DNA of 64,000 nt from Geojedonia litorea (GTDB lineage: Bacteria > Bacteroidota > Bacteroidia > Flavobacteriales > Flavobacteriaceae). A program made the translations under genes and the position numbers. The notes under the pieces are model-generated. The model did no database searches, was not told where the DNA came from, and was given only the letters and a program-made list of their open reading frames with translations. Position 1 is the stretch's first letter. Every line of letters starts with the position of its first letter. Of the stretch, positions 1 through 8,439 are shown piece after piece. The DNA is taken from NCBI RefSeq assembly GCF_042654525.1, contig NZ_JBHSGP010000014.1:744001-808000 (forward strand), read 5' to 3'.

Positions 1-417
1 TATTTTTCGGATTCTGAACCCGTAAAAGTCTTTGCAGAATGTATTAATACAGATAACTCAAAAATCAAACCAGATGATAATATTTCAATTATTGTAAAAT
101 TTAAAAATGGCTCAATTGGAAATTTAAATTACTTGGCAAATGGAGATAAATCGCTTCCAAAAGAAAGCATTGAAGTATTTGGAGGCGGTAAAGTTGGAAG
201 AATCCATGATTTTAGATCGGGAGAGTTACATGAAAAAAACAAGCAAATAAAACTAAAATCACCTTCTAAAGGGCATAAAGAGGAAATTCAAGAGTTTGTT
301 AAATCTATTGAACAAGGGCATAATTCACCAATTAGTTTTCAGTCAATTAAATACACAACCTTAACCACTTTAAAAATTATTGATAGCTTAAACACCGGTT
401 TACCTCAAAGCATTTAA
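1..417 (+). CDS. Gfo/Idh/MocA-family oxidoreductase, C-terminal part (5' end outside window)
   Basis: The reading frame is open from the first base, so the gene begins upstream of the window; about 138 residues are visible. The segment has the look of the C-terminal domain of NAD(P)-dependent sugar oxidoreductases: a KFKNGSIGNLNY strand, then an EVFGGGK strand, and near the end a KGHKEEIQEFVKSIEQG helix followed by PISF. In flavobacterial polysaccharide clusters this domain is often fused behind a zinc alcohol-dehydrogenase-like domain, but the N-terminal part cannot be seen here. It lies 19 bases before a Wzy-like gene and is probably in the same transcript. The family call is fairly firm; the substrate is unknown. 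Confidence 0.75.
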   Translation, partial: YFSDSEPVKVFAECINTDNSKIKPDDNISIIVKFKNGSIGNLNYLANGDKSLPKESIEVFGGGKVGRIHDFRSGELHEKNKQIKLKSPSKGHKEEIQEFVKSIEQGHNSPISFQSIKYTTLTTLKIIDSLNTGLPQSI

Positions 418-436
418 ACGGTAAATAAAGGTACAG

Positions 437-1627
437 ATGGACAAGAAATTAGCATGGTTTATAAGTATAGCTCTAGTTATGGATCTTGCTTTGCTTGGTT
501 TATTTGGTAAATCATACACAACTCTATTGGTAATTAAGCCTTTTTTTTATGCACATGATTTAGTGTTGCTAACTATTGGCCTACTATCAATTCCATATTT
601 TAGATTTAAACATAGAATAAAAAGTGTCGAACTTTTTTTCGGTATTTCTTGCGTATATCTAATATATTCTTTTTTAAAATTGAACCTTGAGGATTCATAT
701 TATATTTTAAGACAGTTTATGTTATTTGGGTATGGAATAGTGATCTACTTTATATTCAATAGATTAACAAGTTTAGAAATTACGTATAAAAACCTTGTAA
801 AATACCTTATCTATTTTGGTGTATTCTGCTTTATAATTCAAGCATTGAATATAACCTATGTAATTGTTTTCAAGTCTTACGATCCTATTTTGCATAAATA
901 TTATTATTCACCAATAATCATGCTAGGGTTGTTACTTATGGGTAGTTATGTGCTTATCAATATAAAAAACACTTATTTAAAACATATTTTATTCATCTTA
1001 ATCTTTTATATCTCTCTTACAACAGGGCATGATTCCTTATATTTAAGTTTAGGATTGGTTTACTTTTCGTATTGGTTTTTAAAAGCAAATAAAAGTCAAA
1101 GAATTATTTTGACAGTGAGTCTATTGGCAGTTGGAGTTTGTGTTTTTGCATTTGTTCCTACCTTTACTGATGTTAACATGAAATGGCGCTTTTTATTCTG
1201 GAAAGATTCATTAAGTAAAGTCATTGACAACTATCTTATATTTGGAGACGGTTTTGGTATTCAATATGCATCTGATGAGACAGTGTCGAAGCTAAATGAG
1301 TTATTTTCTTGGCCAATAAGCGGTCCTCAAATTGTTGGTGATGGTAAATATTTATGTGCTCCACACAATTCTTTTATTTCAATGATACTTCATATCGGAA
1401 TTTTATCAATTTTCCTGCTGATTTATCCGTTAAAAACACTTTTCACCAATAAAAAATTACTAAAGGATAATGAAGTTTTATTTTTGTTTTTGAATTTATT
1501 GGGCATTGCAATATTTTGTTCATTTAATGTTATTCTTGAATTACCACATTCGTCTTCATTATTTTGGATTGTATATTTTGGGTTGGTTTTTAAATTGAAC
1601 GATAATAAATATCAGAATGAATTTTAG
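437..1627 (+). CDS. O-antigen polymerase/ligase-like membrane protein (Wzy/WaaL type)
   Basis: A 396-residue polytopic inner-membrane protein with about ten to twelve hydrophobic segments. The large loop near residues 275-320 ends in APHNSFISMILHIGIL, which resembles the Wzy_C/O-antigen ligase signature (HNSFLxxLxxxGI). Such proteins either polymerise lipid-linked repeat units or ligate polysaccharide to a lipid acceptor in the periplasm; sequence alone does not separate the two. Its end overlaps the next gene by 11 bases, so the two are translationally coupled. Location inside a capsule/exopolysaccharide cluster supports the call. Confidence 0.8.
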   Translation: MDKKLAWFISIALVMDLALLGLFGKSYTTLLVIKPFFYAHDLVLLTIGLLSIPYFRFKHRIKSVELFFGISCVYLIYSFLKLNLEDSYYILRQFMLFGYGIVIYFIFNRLTSLEITYKNLVKYLIYFGVFCFIIQALNITYVIVFKSYDPILHKYYYSPIIMLGLLLMGSYVLINIKNTYLKHILFILIFYISLTTGHDSLYLSLGLVYFSYWFLKANKSQRIILTVSLLAVGVCVFAFVPTFTDVNMKWRFLFWKDSLSKVIDNYLIFGDGFGIQYASDETVSKLNELFSWPISGPQIVGDGKYLCAPHNSFISMILHIGILSIFLLIYPLKTLFTNKKLLKDNEVLFLFLNLLGIAIFCSFNVILELPHSSSLFWIVYFGLVFKLNDNKYQNEF

Positions 1628-2780
1628 AGAAAGCTTTGAAAATTTAAAAATTTACTGTGAACAAGAGTATTACAAAGGGTGGGACCCTTATGATGGATTA
1701 AATAGCTGGATTATACAAAATACGTTTTTAGGAAAATCCCGTTTTTTTAGATTAGCATGGATTCAACTTTTCAAAAGGAACCCTATAAATTTAAGAACGT
1801 TATTTGGAATTAAAAAGGCTTATAACCCCAAAGGACTTGGCTTATTCTTGACAGGCTATTGTAATCTTTATACCATAGAAAACAAAAAAGACTATTTAAA
1901 CAAAATAAATGAACTAGCCCAACAAATAATAGCCCTTAAAACCGAAGGGTATTCAGGAGCTTGTTGGGGCTATAACTTTGATTGGCAAGCAAGAGCCTTC
2001 TTTCAACCCAAATACACACCTACAGTTGTTGCTACGACCTTTATTTCTGAAGCATTATTAGAAGCCTATAAAATCACCAACAACAAGCGTTATCTAGATA
2101 CGGTTATAAGTGCAGCAGAATTTGTCAAGAATGATTTGAACAAATCTTTTGATAGCGATGGGGATTATACGTTTTCTTACTCTCCACTAGATAATACGCA
2201 AGTTTACAATGCAGGGCTACTAGGAGCAAAACTGTTAAGCCGAGTATATGTTTATACTAAGGATGAAGGTTTACTTGAGCAATCGAAAAAAGTAGTTTCA
2301 TATGTTTGTAAAAAACAGAATAGCGATGGTTCTTGGGCCTACGGTACATTACCGTTTCACCAATGGATAGATAATTTTCATACAGGCTATAATTTAGAAT
2401 GCATTAGCATTTATAAACAATCGTCTAAAGATTCGTCATATGATGAGAACCTAAAAAGAGGTATGGATTATTATTTAAAAACTTTTTTTACTTCTGAAGG
2501 CATATCAAAATATTATAATAATCAAACGTATCCAATCGATATCCATGCACCATCACAATTAATAGTCACTCTGTCTAAATTTGGAAATTTTAAAGAAAAC
2601 AGAGAGCTTATAGATAAAGTTTTAAGCTGGACAATTGATAATATGCAATCTAACAAGGGTTATTTTTATTATCAAAAAAAGAAAATGATCACTTCTAGAA
2701 TTCCATATATTCGTTGGGCGCAAGCTTGGATGTTTTATGCATTTAGTTTTTACTTTTTAGAGCTCAATAATGATGAATAG
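1617..2780 (+). CDS. Putative alpha/alpha-toroid protein of a polysaccharide cluster
   Basis: A 387-residue soluble protein without signal peptide. It shows repeated helix pairs with conserved aromatic/glycine motifs (WGYNFDWQ near residue 118, DGSWAYG near 238, WIDNFHTGYN near 250), as in alpha/alpha-toroid folds such as six-hairpin glycosidases and prenyltransferase/terpene-cyclase-like proteins. I do not recognise a specific catalytic function. It is wedged between a Wzy-like gene and a WecG-type transferase, overlapping both by 11 bases, so it is almost certainly made together with the glycan machinery. It could be a polysaccharide-modifying enzyme or a non-catalytic carbohydrate binder. 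Confidence 0.6.
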   Translation: MNFRESFENLKIYCEQEYYKGWDPYDGLNSWIIQNTFLGKSRFFRLAWIQLFKRNPINLRTLFGIKKAYNPKGLGLFLTGYCNLYTIENKKDYLNKINELAQQIIALKTEGYSGACWGYNFDWQARAFFQPKYTPTVVATTFISEALLEAYKITNNKRYLDTVISAAEFVKNDLNKSFDSDGDYTFSYSPLDNTQVYNAGLLGAKLLSRVYVYTKDEGLLEQSKKVVSYVCKKQNSDGSWAYGTLPFHQWIDNFHTGYNLECISIYKQSSKDSSYDENLKRGMDYYLKTFFTSEGISKYYNNQTYPIDIHAPSQLIVTLSKFGNFKENRELIDKVLSWTIDNMQSNKGYFYYQKKKMITSRIPYIRWAQAWMFYAFSFYFLELNNDE

Positions 2781-3510
2781 AATAAGAATACTCAACACAA
2801 TAATTGATAATTTCTCAATGGATGAAACACTCCTTAAAATTGAAGAGTCTATTAAGCAAGGAGAACAAATACATCATGTGGTAGTAAATGCAGGCAAAAT
2901 AGTGGCTATGCAAAAGGATTTACAGCTTCGTAATAGTGTTAATGAAAGTGACTTAATCAATGCTGATGGGCAAGCTGTGGTTTGGGCTTCAAAGTTTTTA
3001 CGTCAACCTTTAAAAGAAAGAGTTGCGGGAATAGATTTAATGGAGAATCTTGTTGTTTTTGCTCATAAGAAAAATTATAAGATTTTCTTTTTTGGAGCCA
3101 AGGAAGAGGTTGTTACCAATGTTGTCAGTACTTATTCTAAAAAGTATTCTTCCAATATCATTGCTGGATATAGAAACGGATATTTTAAAAAAGAAAATGA
3201 AAAGGATATAGCATTACAAATTGCACAAAGCGGTGCACATATTTTGTTTGTTGCTATTAGCTCTCCAACAAAGGAGAATTTCTTATACGAAAACAAGGAG
3301 CTTTTAAATAGTGTCAATTTTATAATGGGCGTTGGAGGTAGTTTTGATGTCGTGGCTGGAAAGGTAAAACGGGCACCTTATTGGATGCAAAAATGTGGAT
3401 TAGAATGGTTTTATCGGCTAATACAGGAGCCAAAACGTATGTGGAAGCGATATTTAATCGGTAACATGAAGTTTATTTTTTTAGTGTTTAAAGCAAGATT
3501 TTTTAGCTAA
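2770..3510 (+). CDS. WecG/TagA/CpsF-family glycosyltransferase
   Basis: A 246-residue enzyme covering the complete GT26 family domain. Visible signatures are the NADGQAVVWASKF segment with the conserved aspartate at residue 66, RVAGIDLM near 85, FFGA at 107-110, GVGGSFDVVAGKVKRAP near 187-203 and the terminal EPKRMWKRY. Family members transfer N-acetylmannosamine or a related sugar to an undecaprenyl-diphosphate-linked acceptor at the inner face of the membrane. The start codon overlaps the end of the preceding gene. The acceptor and exact sugar cannot be read from the sequence. Confidence 0.88.
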   Translation: MMNRIRILNTIIDNFSMDETLLKIEESIKQGEQIHHVVVNAGKIVAMQKDLQLRNSVNESDLINADGQAVVWASKFLRQPLKERVAGIDLMENLVVFAHKKNYKIFFFGAKEEVVTNVVSTYSKKYSSNIIAGYRNGYFKKENEKDIALQIAQSGAHILFVAISSPTKENFLYENKELLNSVNFIMGVGGSFDVVAGKVKRAPYWMQKCGLEWFYRLIQEPKRMWKRYLIGNMKFIFLVFKARFFS

Positions 3511-3569
3511 TTAAATATTCTATTAAAACTTAGTATTGTTATACGTTCAATTCAAAAATTATGGTTGGG

Positions 3570-3598
3570 TTGTATTTCAGCATACTTTCCTATTTTTG
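3570..3598 (+). promoter_or_regulatory. Candidate Bacteroidota promoter for ugd operon
   Basis: A perfect -7 box TATTTTTG (fits TAnnTTTG) ends at 3598 and a TTG lies 18 bases upstream (3570-3572); another TTG at 3565 gives a 23-base spacer. Predicted transcription start is near 3604, about 16 bases before the ugd start. This suggests a separate promoter for ugd-uxs-phosphosugar transferase. Confidence 0.6.
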
Positions 3599-3619
3599 CA
3601 ATAATATAAATTATAATTA

Positions 3620-4930
3620 ATGAAAATATCGGTAATAGGTACAGGTTATGTAGGTTTAGTGACAGGAACATGTTTAGCAGAAACTGGGAATGAGGTACTT
3701 TGTATCGACATTGATGAAAGCAAGGTAAAATTAATGCAGCAAGGTAAGGTTCCAATTTATGAGCCTCATTTGGATGTACTTTTTGAACGAAATATTAAAG
3801 CCAATCGACTACGGTTTTCTACTAATCTTGAAGATGGATTAAATCATGGGGATATCATTTTTCTTGCCTTGCCTACACCAGATGGTGGTGACGGTTCGGC
3901 CGATTTGTCTTATGTACTTGAAACTTCTAAACAAATAGGTAAGCTTATTAAGAGTTATAAGGTTATTGTTGATAAAAGCACTGTGCCTGTTGGTACAGCA
4001 GAGAGGGTTAAAGAAGTTATCACTGCAGAAACCAATATTGAACATGATGTGGTTTCAAATCCAGAATTTTTAAGGGAAGGTTTTGCGGTCGATGATTTTT
4101 TAAAACCAGAACGCATTGTTATTGGGTCGAGTTCAGAGAGAGCAACCAACCTTATGAAAAAACTCTATAAACCCTTTGTTCGATCTGGAAACCCTATTAT
4201 AGTTATGGATGAGAAATCAGCCGAGCTTACCAAATATGCAGCCAATGCTTTTCTAGCAACCAAAATTACGTTCATGAATGAGATCGCTAATTTTTGTGAG
4301 TTGGTAGGAGCAGATGTTGATAAAGTACGAGCTGGAGTTGGTTCTGATTCTCGAATTGGGAAACGGTTTTTGTTTCCAGGTATAGGCTATGGAGGTTCAT
4401 GTTTCCCGAAGGATGTTAAGGCCTTACATAAATCAGGAAAAGATTTGGGATTTAACTTTAATTTATTGGATGCGGTTATTAAGGTTAATGAACTTCAAAG
4501 AAAGATTTTAATTCCAAGAATAGATAACTTTTTTAATCAGCAACTAAAAGATAAAACCATTGCTGTTTGGGGTCTTTCTTTTAAACCAGAAACAGATGAT
4601 ATTAGGGAAGCACCTGCGTTATATATGATTGATGAGCTATTGTCTAAGGGGGTTAAGTTGCGGGTGTTCGATCCTGAAGCAATGGATAATGTTAAACTTA
4701 AGTATGGCAACAAGCTTTATTACGCTACAAATATGTATGATGCTGTAAATAATGTAGATGCACTTATTATTTCAACTGAATGGAGTATTTTTAGAACACC
4801 TAATTTTTCAAAATTAAAAGAGAACATGAATCAAACAGTTATTTTTGATGGAAGAAACCTGTATGATATTGACGATATGATTAATGAAGGCTTTTATTAT
4901 AGTTCAATAGGTAGAAATATTGTTCAATAA
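3620..4930 (+). CDS. ugd: UDP-glucose 6-dehydrogenase
   Basis: A full-length 436-residue enzyme that oxidises UDP-glucose twice with NAD+ to UDP-glucuronate in the cytoplasm. The N-terminal Rossmann motif is GTGYVGLVTG (residues 7-16), the catalytic cysteine is Cys261 in GYGGSCFPKDV, and the C-terminal UDP-binding domain has WGLSFKPETDDIREAP. It has its own candidate promoter and its stop overlaps the next start by one base. The product is the substrate of the decarboxylase encoded next, so the pair makes UDP-xylose or its 4-keto intermediate for the surface glycan. Confidence 0.96.
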   Translation: MKISVIGTGYVGLVTGTCLAETGNEVLCIDIDESKVKLMQQGKVPIYEPHLDVLFERNIKANRLRFSTNLEDGLNHGDIIFLALPTPDGGDGSADLSYVLETSKQIGKLIKSYKVIVDKSTVPVGTAERVKEVITAETNIEHDVVSNPEFLREGFAVDDFLKPERIVIGSSSERATNLMKKLYKPFVRSGNPIIVMDEKSAELTKYAANAFLATKITFMNEIANFCELVGADVDKVRAGVGSDSRIGKRFLFPGIGYGGSCFPKDVKALHKSGKDLGFNFNLLDAVIKVNELQRKILIPRIDNFFNQQLKDKTIAVWGLSFKPETDDIREAPALYMIDELLSKGVKLRVFDPEAMDNVKLKYGNKLYYATNMYDAVNNVDALIISTEWSIFRTPNFSKLKENMNQTVIFDGRNLYDIDDMINEGFYYSSIGRNIVQ

Positions 4931-5919
4931 TGTCAAAAACAATTCTCATAACCGGAGCTGCTGGATTTTTAGGTTCGCATTTATGTGATCGGTTTATCGC
5001 TGAAGGTTTTGAAGTTATTGGGATGGATAATTTCATTACTGGAGATCGTAAAAACATTCAGCATCTTTTAGATGTTCCCAGCTTTAAGTTCATTGAGCAC
5101 GACATAACTGAATTTGTAAACATACAAGGCCATCTGGACTACATACTTCATTTTGCATCTCCCGCAAGCCCAATAGACTATTTGAAAATCCCGATACAAA
5201 CCCTTAAAGTAGGATCTCTAGGTACACATAATTTACTGGGACTTGCAAAAGCAAAAAAGGCTAGAATACTTATAGCGTCAACCTCCGAAGTTTATGGTGA
5301 CCCTCTGGTTCATCCGCAAACCGAAGATTATTATGGTAACGTAAATACCATTGGCCCAAGAGGAGTTTATGATGAGGCAAAACGTTTTCAGGAATCAATA
5401 ACCATGGCCTATCACAGATTTCATTGTTTAGAAACCCGAATAGTTCGTATCTTTAATACCTATGGACCAAGAATGCGATTAAATGATGGACGAGTGATAC
5501 CTGCATTTATGGGTCAAGCGTTGCGAGGAGAAGACCTTACGGTGTTTGGAGATGGATTGCAAACACGATCATTTTGTTATGTTGATGACCAAGTAGAAGG
5601 GATTTATAAACTATTGTTCAGTGATTATGCTTACCCAGTTAATATTGGAAACCCACATGAAATCAGTATAAAAGATTTTGCAGAAGAAATAGTCAAGCTT
5701 ACTGACACGAAGCAAAAAATCGTCTATAAAGCTTTACCAATAGACGATCCAATGCAAAGACAGCCCGATATTACGTTAGCAAAAAAGATTTTGAACTGGG
5801 AACCCAAAGTAGATAGGGCAGAAGGCATGAAAAAAACCTTTGCCTATTTTAAGGGTTTATCTAAAGAAGAGTTGTTTAAAAGTGAGCATAAAGATTTTAC
5901 TAACCATATAAAACGATAA
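4930..5919 (+). CDS. uxs: UDP-glucuronate decarboxylase (UDP-xylose synthase type)
   Basis: A 329-residue extended short-chain dehydrogenase/reductase. It has the NAD-binding motif GAAGFLGSH (residues 9-17), Ser/Thr at 117-119 with Glu120 (STSEVYGDP), and the catalytic pair Tyr147/Lys151 in GPRGVYDEAKR, a context typical of UDP-xylose synthases rather than epimerases. It converts UDP-glucuronate to UDP-xylose with internal NAD recycling. The one-base overlap with ugd and the matching substrate strongly support the role. A UDP-glucuronate epimerase is a less likely alternative. Confidence 0.92.
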   Translation: MSKTILITGAAGFLGSHLCDRFIAEGFEVIGMDNFITGDRKNIQHLLDVPSFKFIEHDITEFVNIQGHLDYILHFASPASPIDYLKIPIQTLKVGSLGTHNLLGLAKAKKARILIASTSEVYGDPLVHPQTEDYYGNVNTIGPRGVYDEAKRFQESITMAYHRFHCLETRIVRIFNTYGPRMRLNDGRVIPAFMGQALRGEDLTVFGDGLQTRSFCYVDDQVEGIYKLLFSDYAYPVNIGNPHEISIKDFAEEIVKLTDTKQKIVYKALPIDDPMQRQPDITLAKKILNWEPKVDRAEGMKKTFAYFKGLSKEELFKSEHKDFTNHIKR

Positions 5920-7278
5920 GTGAGTACATTTAAACAAGGTAGGTATTCAGTTTATTTACGACCAATTTCTTATCTCATAGATTTGAGCATTGTAATTGGT
6001 CTAGCCGTATTTTATTTTTTTAAGGAAATTAATCCGATAACATTCGCTCTAGTTATATCTGCTGGCTGGATTGTTATTGCTATTACTTCTAAATTTTATG
6101 AAGTATATAGATATACAAGAGAGGTAACAATATTGTCATTGATTTTTAAACAAATGACAATCTTTTTATTACTCTTATTGGCCTTCTTAGGGTTTTACTA
6201 TGATTTAAATGCTGTACTTGGAGCAATCTTAAAATATATATTAATTGTCTTTTTATTAGTGACTTGCTTCAAGTTCACAATTTTCTATTTGCTTCAAAAG
6301 TATCGCGTTTCGTTTGGCGGCAATTATCGAAGAACAGTGATTTTTGGAGAAAATAAAAAAACGCATGCCCTTGAGAATTTTTTCAATAAAAATCCAGAGT
6401 ATGGATATGTACACATGAAAACTTTTGGCTTCAAGGATAAAAAAAATGACGAACTTGAAGAAGTCTTTGATTATATTTTGAAAGAATCAATTGACGAAAT
6501 TTACTGTTCAATTTCTGAACTTACTAATAGCCAAATTAGCGCCATTGTTGATTTTGCAGATAATAATTTGAAGATTCTCAAGTTTCTACCAGACAATAAA
6601 GAAATTTATTCAAGAAAATTAAGATATGAGTACTATGATTATTTACCAATAATCTCATTACGAATCATTCCTCTTGAAGACTCTATAAATATGTTTGTAA
6701 AACGGTTGTTCGATATAATGTTTTCAAGTTTGGTTATTATTTTTATACTATCCTGGTTAACACCTTTAATTGCTATATTAATTAAATTAGAATCTAAAGG
6801 ACCTGTTTTTTTTAAGCAATCTCGAAACGGGTTTAATTATAAAGAATTTGATTGTTATAAGTTTAGATCTATGACCCCAAACAAAGACGCACATTTATTT
6901 CAAGCGACTAAAGGAGATCAAAGAGTTACTAAAATTGGCAAATTCATTAGGAAAACAAGTATTGATGAACTGCCACAGTTTTTCAACGTACTTTTTGGAG
7001 ACATGTCGGTTGTGGGACCAAGACCCCACATGGTTAGTCATACTAATATGTATGCTAAACGTATAGATAAGTTTATGGTACGTCATTTTGTAAAACCAGG
7101 AATAACAGGTTTGGCCCAGATTAGTGGATTTAGAGGTGAAGTTGAAACCGACAAAGACATTATTGGTCGGGTAAAATATGACATATTTTATATCGAAAAT
7201 TGGTCTTTATTGTTAGACTTAAGAATTATTTTCAAAACTTTTATGAACGCGGTTAAAGGCGATGAAAAAGCCTATTAA
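5920..7278 (+). CDS. Polyprenyl glycosylphosphotransferase (initiating phosphosugar transferase, WbaP/WcaJ-like)
   Basis: A 452-residue membrane enzyme that transfers a sugar-1-phosphate to undecaprenyl phosphate, the first step of exopolysaccharide assembly. Four N-terminal membrane segments and a CoA-binding-like middle domain precede the bacterial sugar-transferase domain (about 258-452), which shows KRLFDI, GPVFFKQSRNG, KFRSM, RKTSIDELPQ, VGPRPH and KPGITGLAQISG. The start is GTG, placed directly after the uxs stop codon with no gap. The stop overlaps the stop of the convergent glycosyltransferase gene. The transferred sugar is unknown. Confidence 0.93.
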   Translation: MSTFKQGRYSVYLRPISYLIDLSIVIGLAVFYFFKEINPITFALVISAGWIVIAITSKFYEVYRYTREVTILSLIFKQMTIFLLLLLAFLGFYYDLNAVLGAILKYILIVFLLVTCFKFTIFYLLQKYRVSFGGNYRRTVIFGENKKTHALENFFNKNPEYGYVHMKTFGFKDKKNDELEEVFDYILKESIDEIYCSISELTNSQISAIVDFADNNLKILKFLPDNKEIYSRKLRYEYYDYLPIISLRIIPLEDSINMFVKRLFDIMFSSLVIIFILSWLTPLIAILIKLESKGPVFFKQSRNGFNYKEFDCYKFRSMTPNKDAHLFQATKGDQRVTKIGKFIRKTSIDELPQFFNVLFGDMSVVGPRPHMVSHTNMYAKRIDKFMVRHFVKPGITGLAQISGFRGEVETDKDIIGRVKYDIFYIENWSLLLDLRIIFKTFMNAVKGDEKAY

Positions 7279-8438
7279 ATCTGTTTGATAAGTTGTTCTA
7301 ATTGACTATGAAAATCAAATTGTGTTAATGATACTTTCTGAACTGCTATTTTATTCTTTAAATTAAGCTCGCTTTTCTCTATTCTAGAAATAACTGTATT
7401 TAAATTTGAGTAGTTACCCACTTCAGCCACCCATCCTAATTCATGGTTTTTAACTATTTTCTCCCCTTCACCTCCGCCAAAATAAAGAACGGGCAAACCT
7501 AAACGTATATATTCAAAAAGTTTTGAGGGTACAGATCCATAAATTCTGTTGAGCAAGGGTATTATGGCTAAATCGTACTGAACCAGTTCTTGATGCAAAA
7601 AGTCTCTTGAAACCTCACCATGATAAATAATAGGTAACTTAGGGTTAGTTAAAATAAAATTTTCAGTGGCTTCAAGTTCATGCCCTGCGCCGTAAATATG
7701 AAATTCAATTTTTGAATAATCGAGCTCCTGGCAGAGTTTAAAAACGCCTTGCGCAACACCCAATAATCCCGCATAAACCAGTTTAATTGTGTTGTTGCTT
7801 TGATGGGATTGTTTTAATTCTGGGATTTCAAAATCGGGATAATTACGATATAGAAATGTTTTTTTATTAGGAAAAAGGGATAGCACATGAGTTAATATTT
7901 CTTCACTTTGACCAAGTATGAAATCAGCTTTTTGATAATTAAAATGTTCAACATATTCGAGAAGGCGATATGTAAAATTCTTTTTAAAGACTTTTAAATG
8001 CAAACCAGCAATTGGCCAAAGGTCGCTAACATTTAAAATGAGTTTTCTCTTTTTTCTCTTTAATAAAAGCATACATGTAAACGCGACCAACAACGGTGGA
8101 GATTGAACAACAACCCTGTTGGGGATTTTATTCCAAATAAAAAACCAAATCAAACTAAAACTATAGGAAAGCATTGCAATAAACCTTAACAATTTGTTTT
8201 TGGAGTTGCTGGCGTAAATCCACAAACGATGAACAATAATGTTGTTTTCATTTGATGTTTGATGAATCGAACCTCGATAAGTTTTAAAAATCCTTCCCGT
8301 TGGATAATTTGGCAAAGGCGTAACAACGGTTACCTTGTATCCATTTTTATCTAAACCTTTAGCTAATTGTGCCATACGGTTTGCCGCCGCTCCAGTTTCA
8401 GGAGGGAAATAATTTGTTATGATAAAAATTTCGCCCAC
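7275..8438 (-). CDS. GT-B glycosyltransferase (group 1)
   Basis: A 387-residue cytoplasmic GT-B transferase. The N-terminal domain opens with IFIITNYFPPETGAAANR, the usual glycine-rich start of this family, and the C-terminal domain has LVYAGLLGVAQG and the donor-binding stretch IYGSVPSKLFEYIRLGLPV. I place the start at the GTG one base after the stop of the upstream gene; the open frame continues 27 codons further but those codons lie inside that gene and precede the conserved first strand. Expressed with the CapK-like gene upstream. Substrates are unknown. Confidence 0.85.
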   Translation of the reverse strand: MGEIFIITNYFPPETGAAANRMAQLAKGLDKNGYKVTVVTPLPNYPTGRIFKTYRGSIHQTSNENNIIVHRLWIYASNSKNKLLRFIAMLSYSFSLIWFFIWNKIPNRVVVQSPPLLVAFTCMLLLKRKKRKLILNVSDLWPIAGLHLKVFKKNFTYRLLEYVEHFNYQKADFILGQSEEILTHVLSLFPNKKTFLYRNYPDFEIPELKQSHQSNNTIKLVYAGLLGVAQGVFKLCQELDYSKIEFHIYGAGHELEATENFILTNPKLPIIYHGEVSRDFLHQELVQYDLAIIPLLNRIYGSVPSKLFEYIRLGLPVLYFGGGEGEKIVKNHELGWVAEVGNYSNLNTVISRIEKSELNLKNKIAVQKVSLTQFDFHSQLEQLIKQI

Positions 8439-8439
8439 T

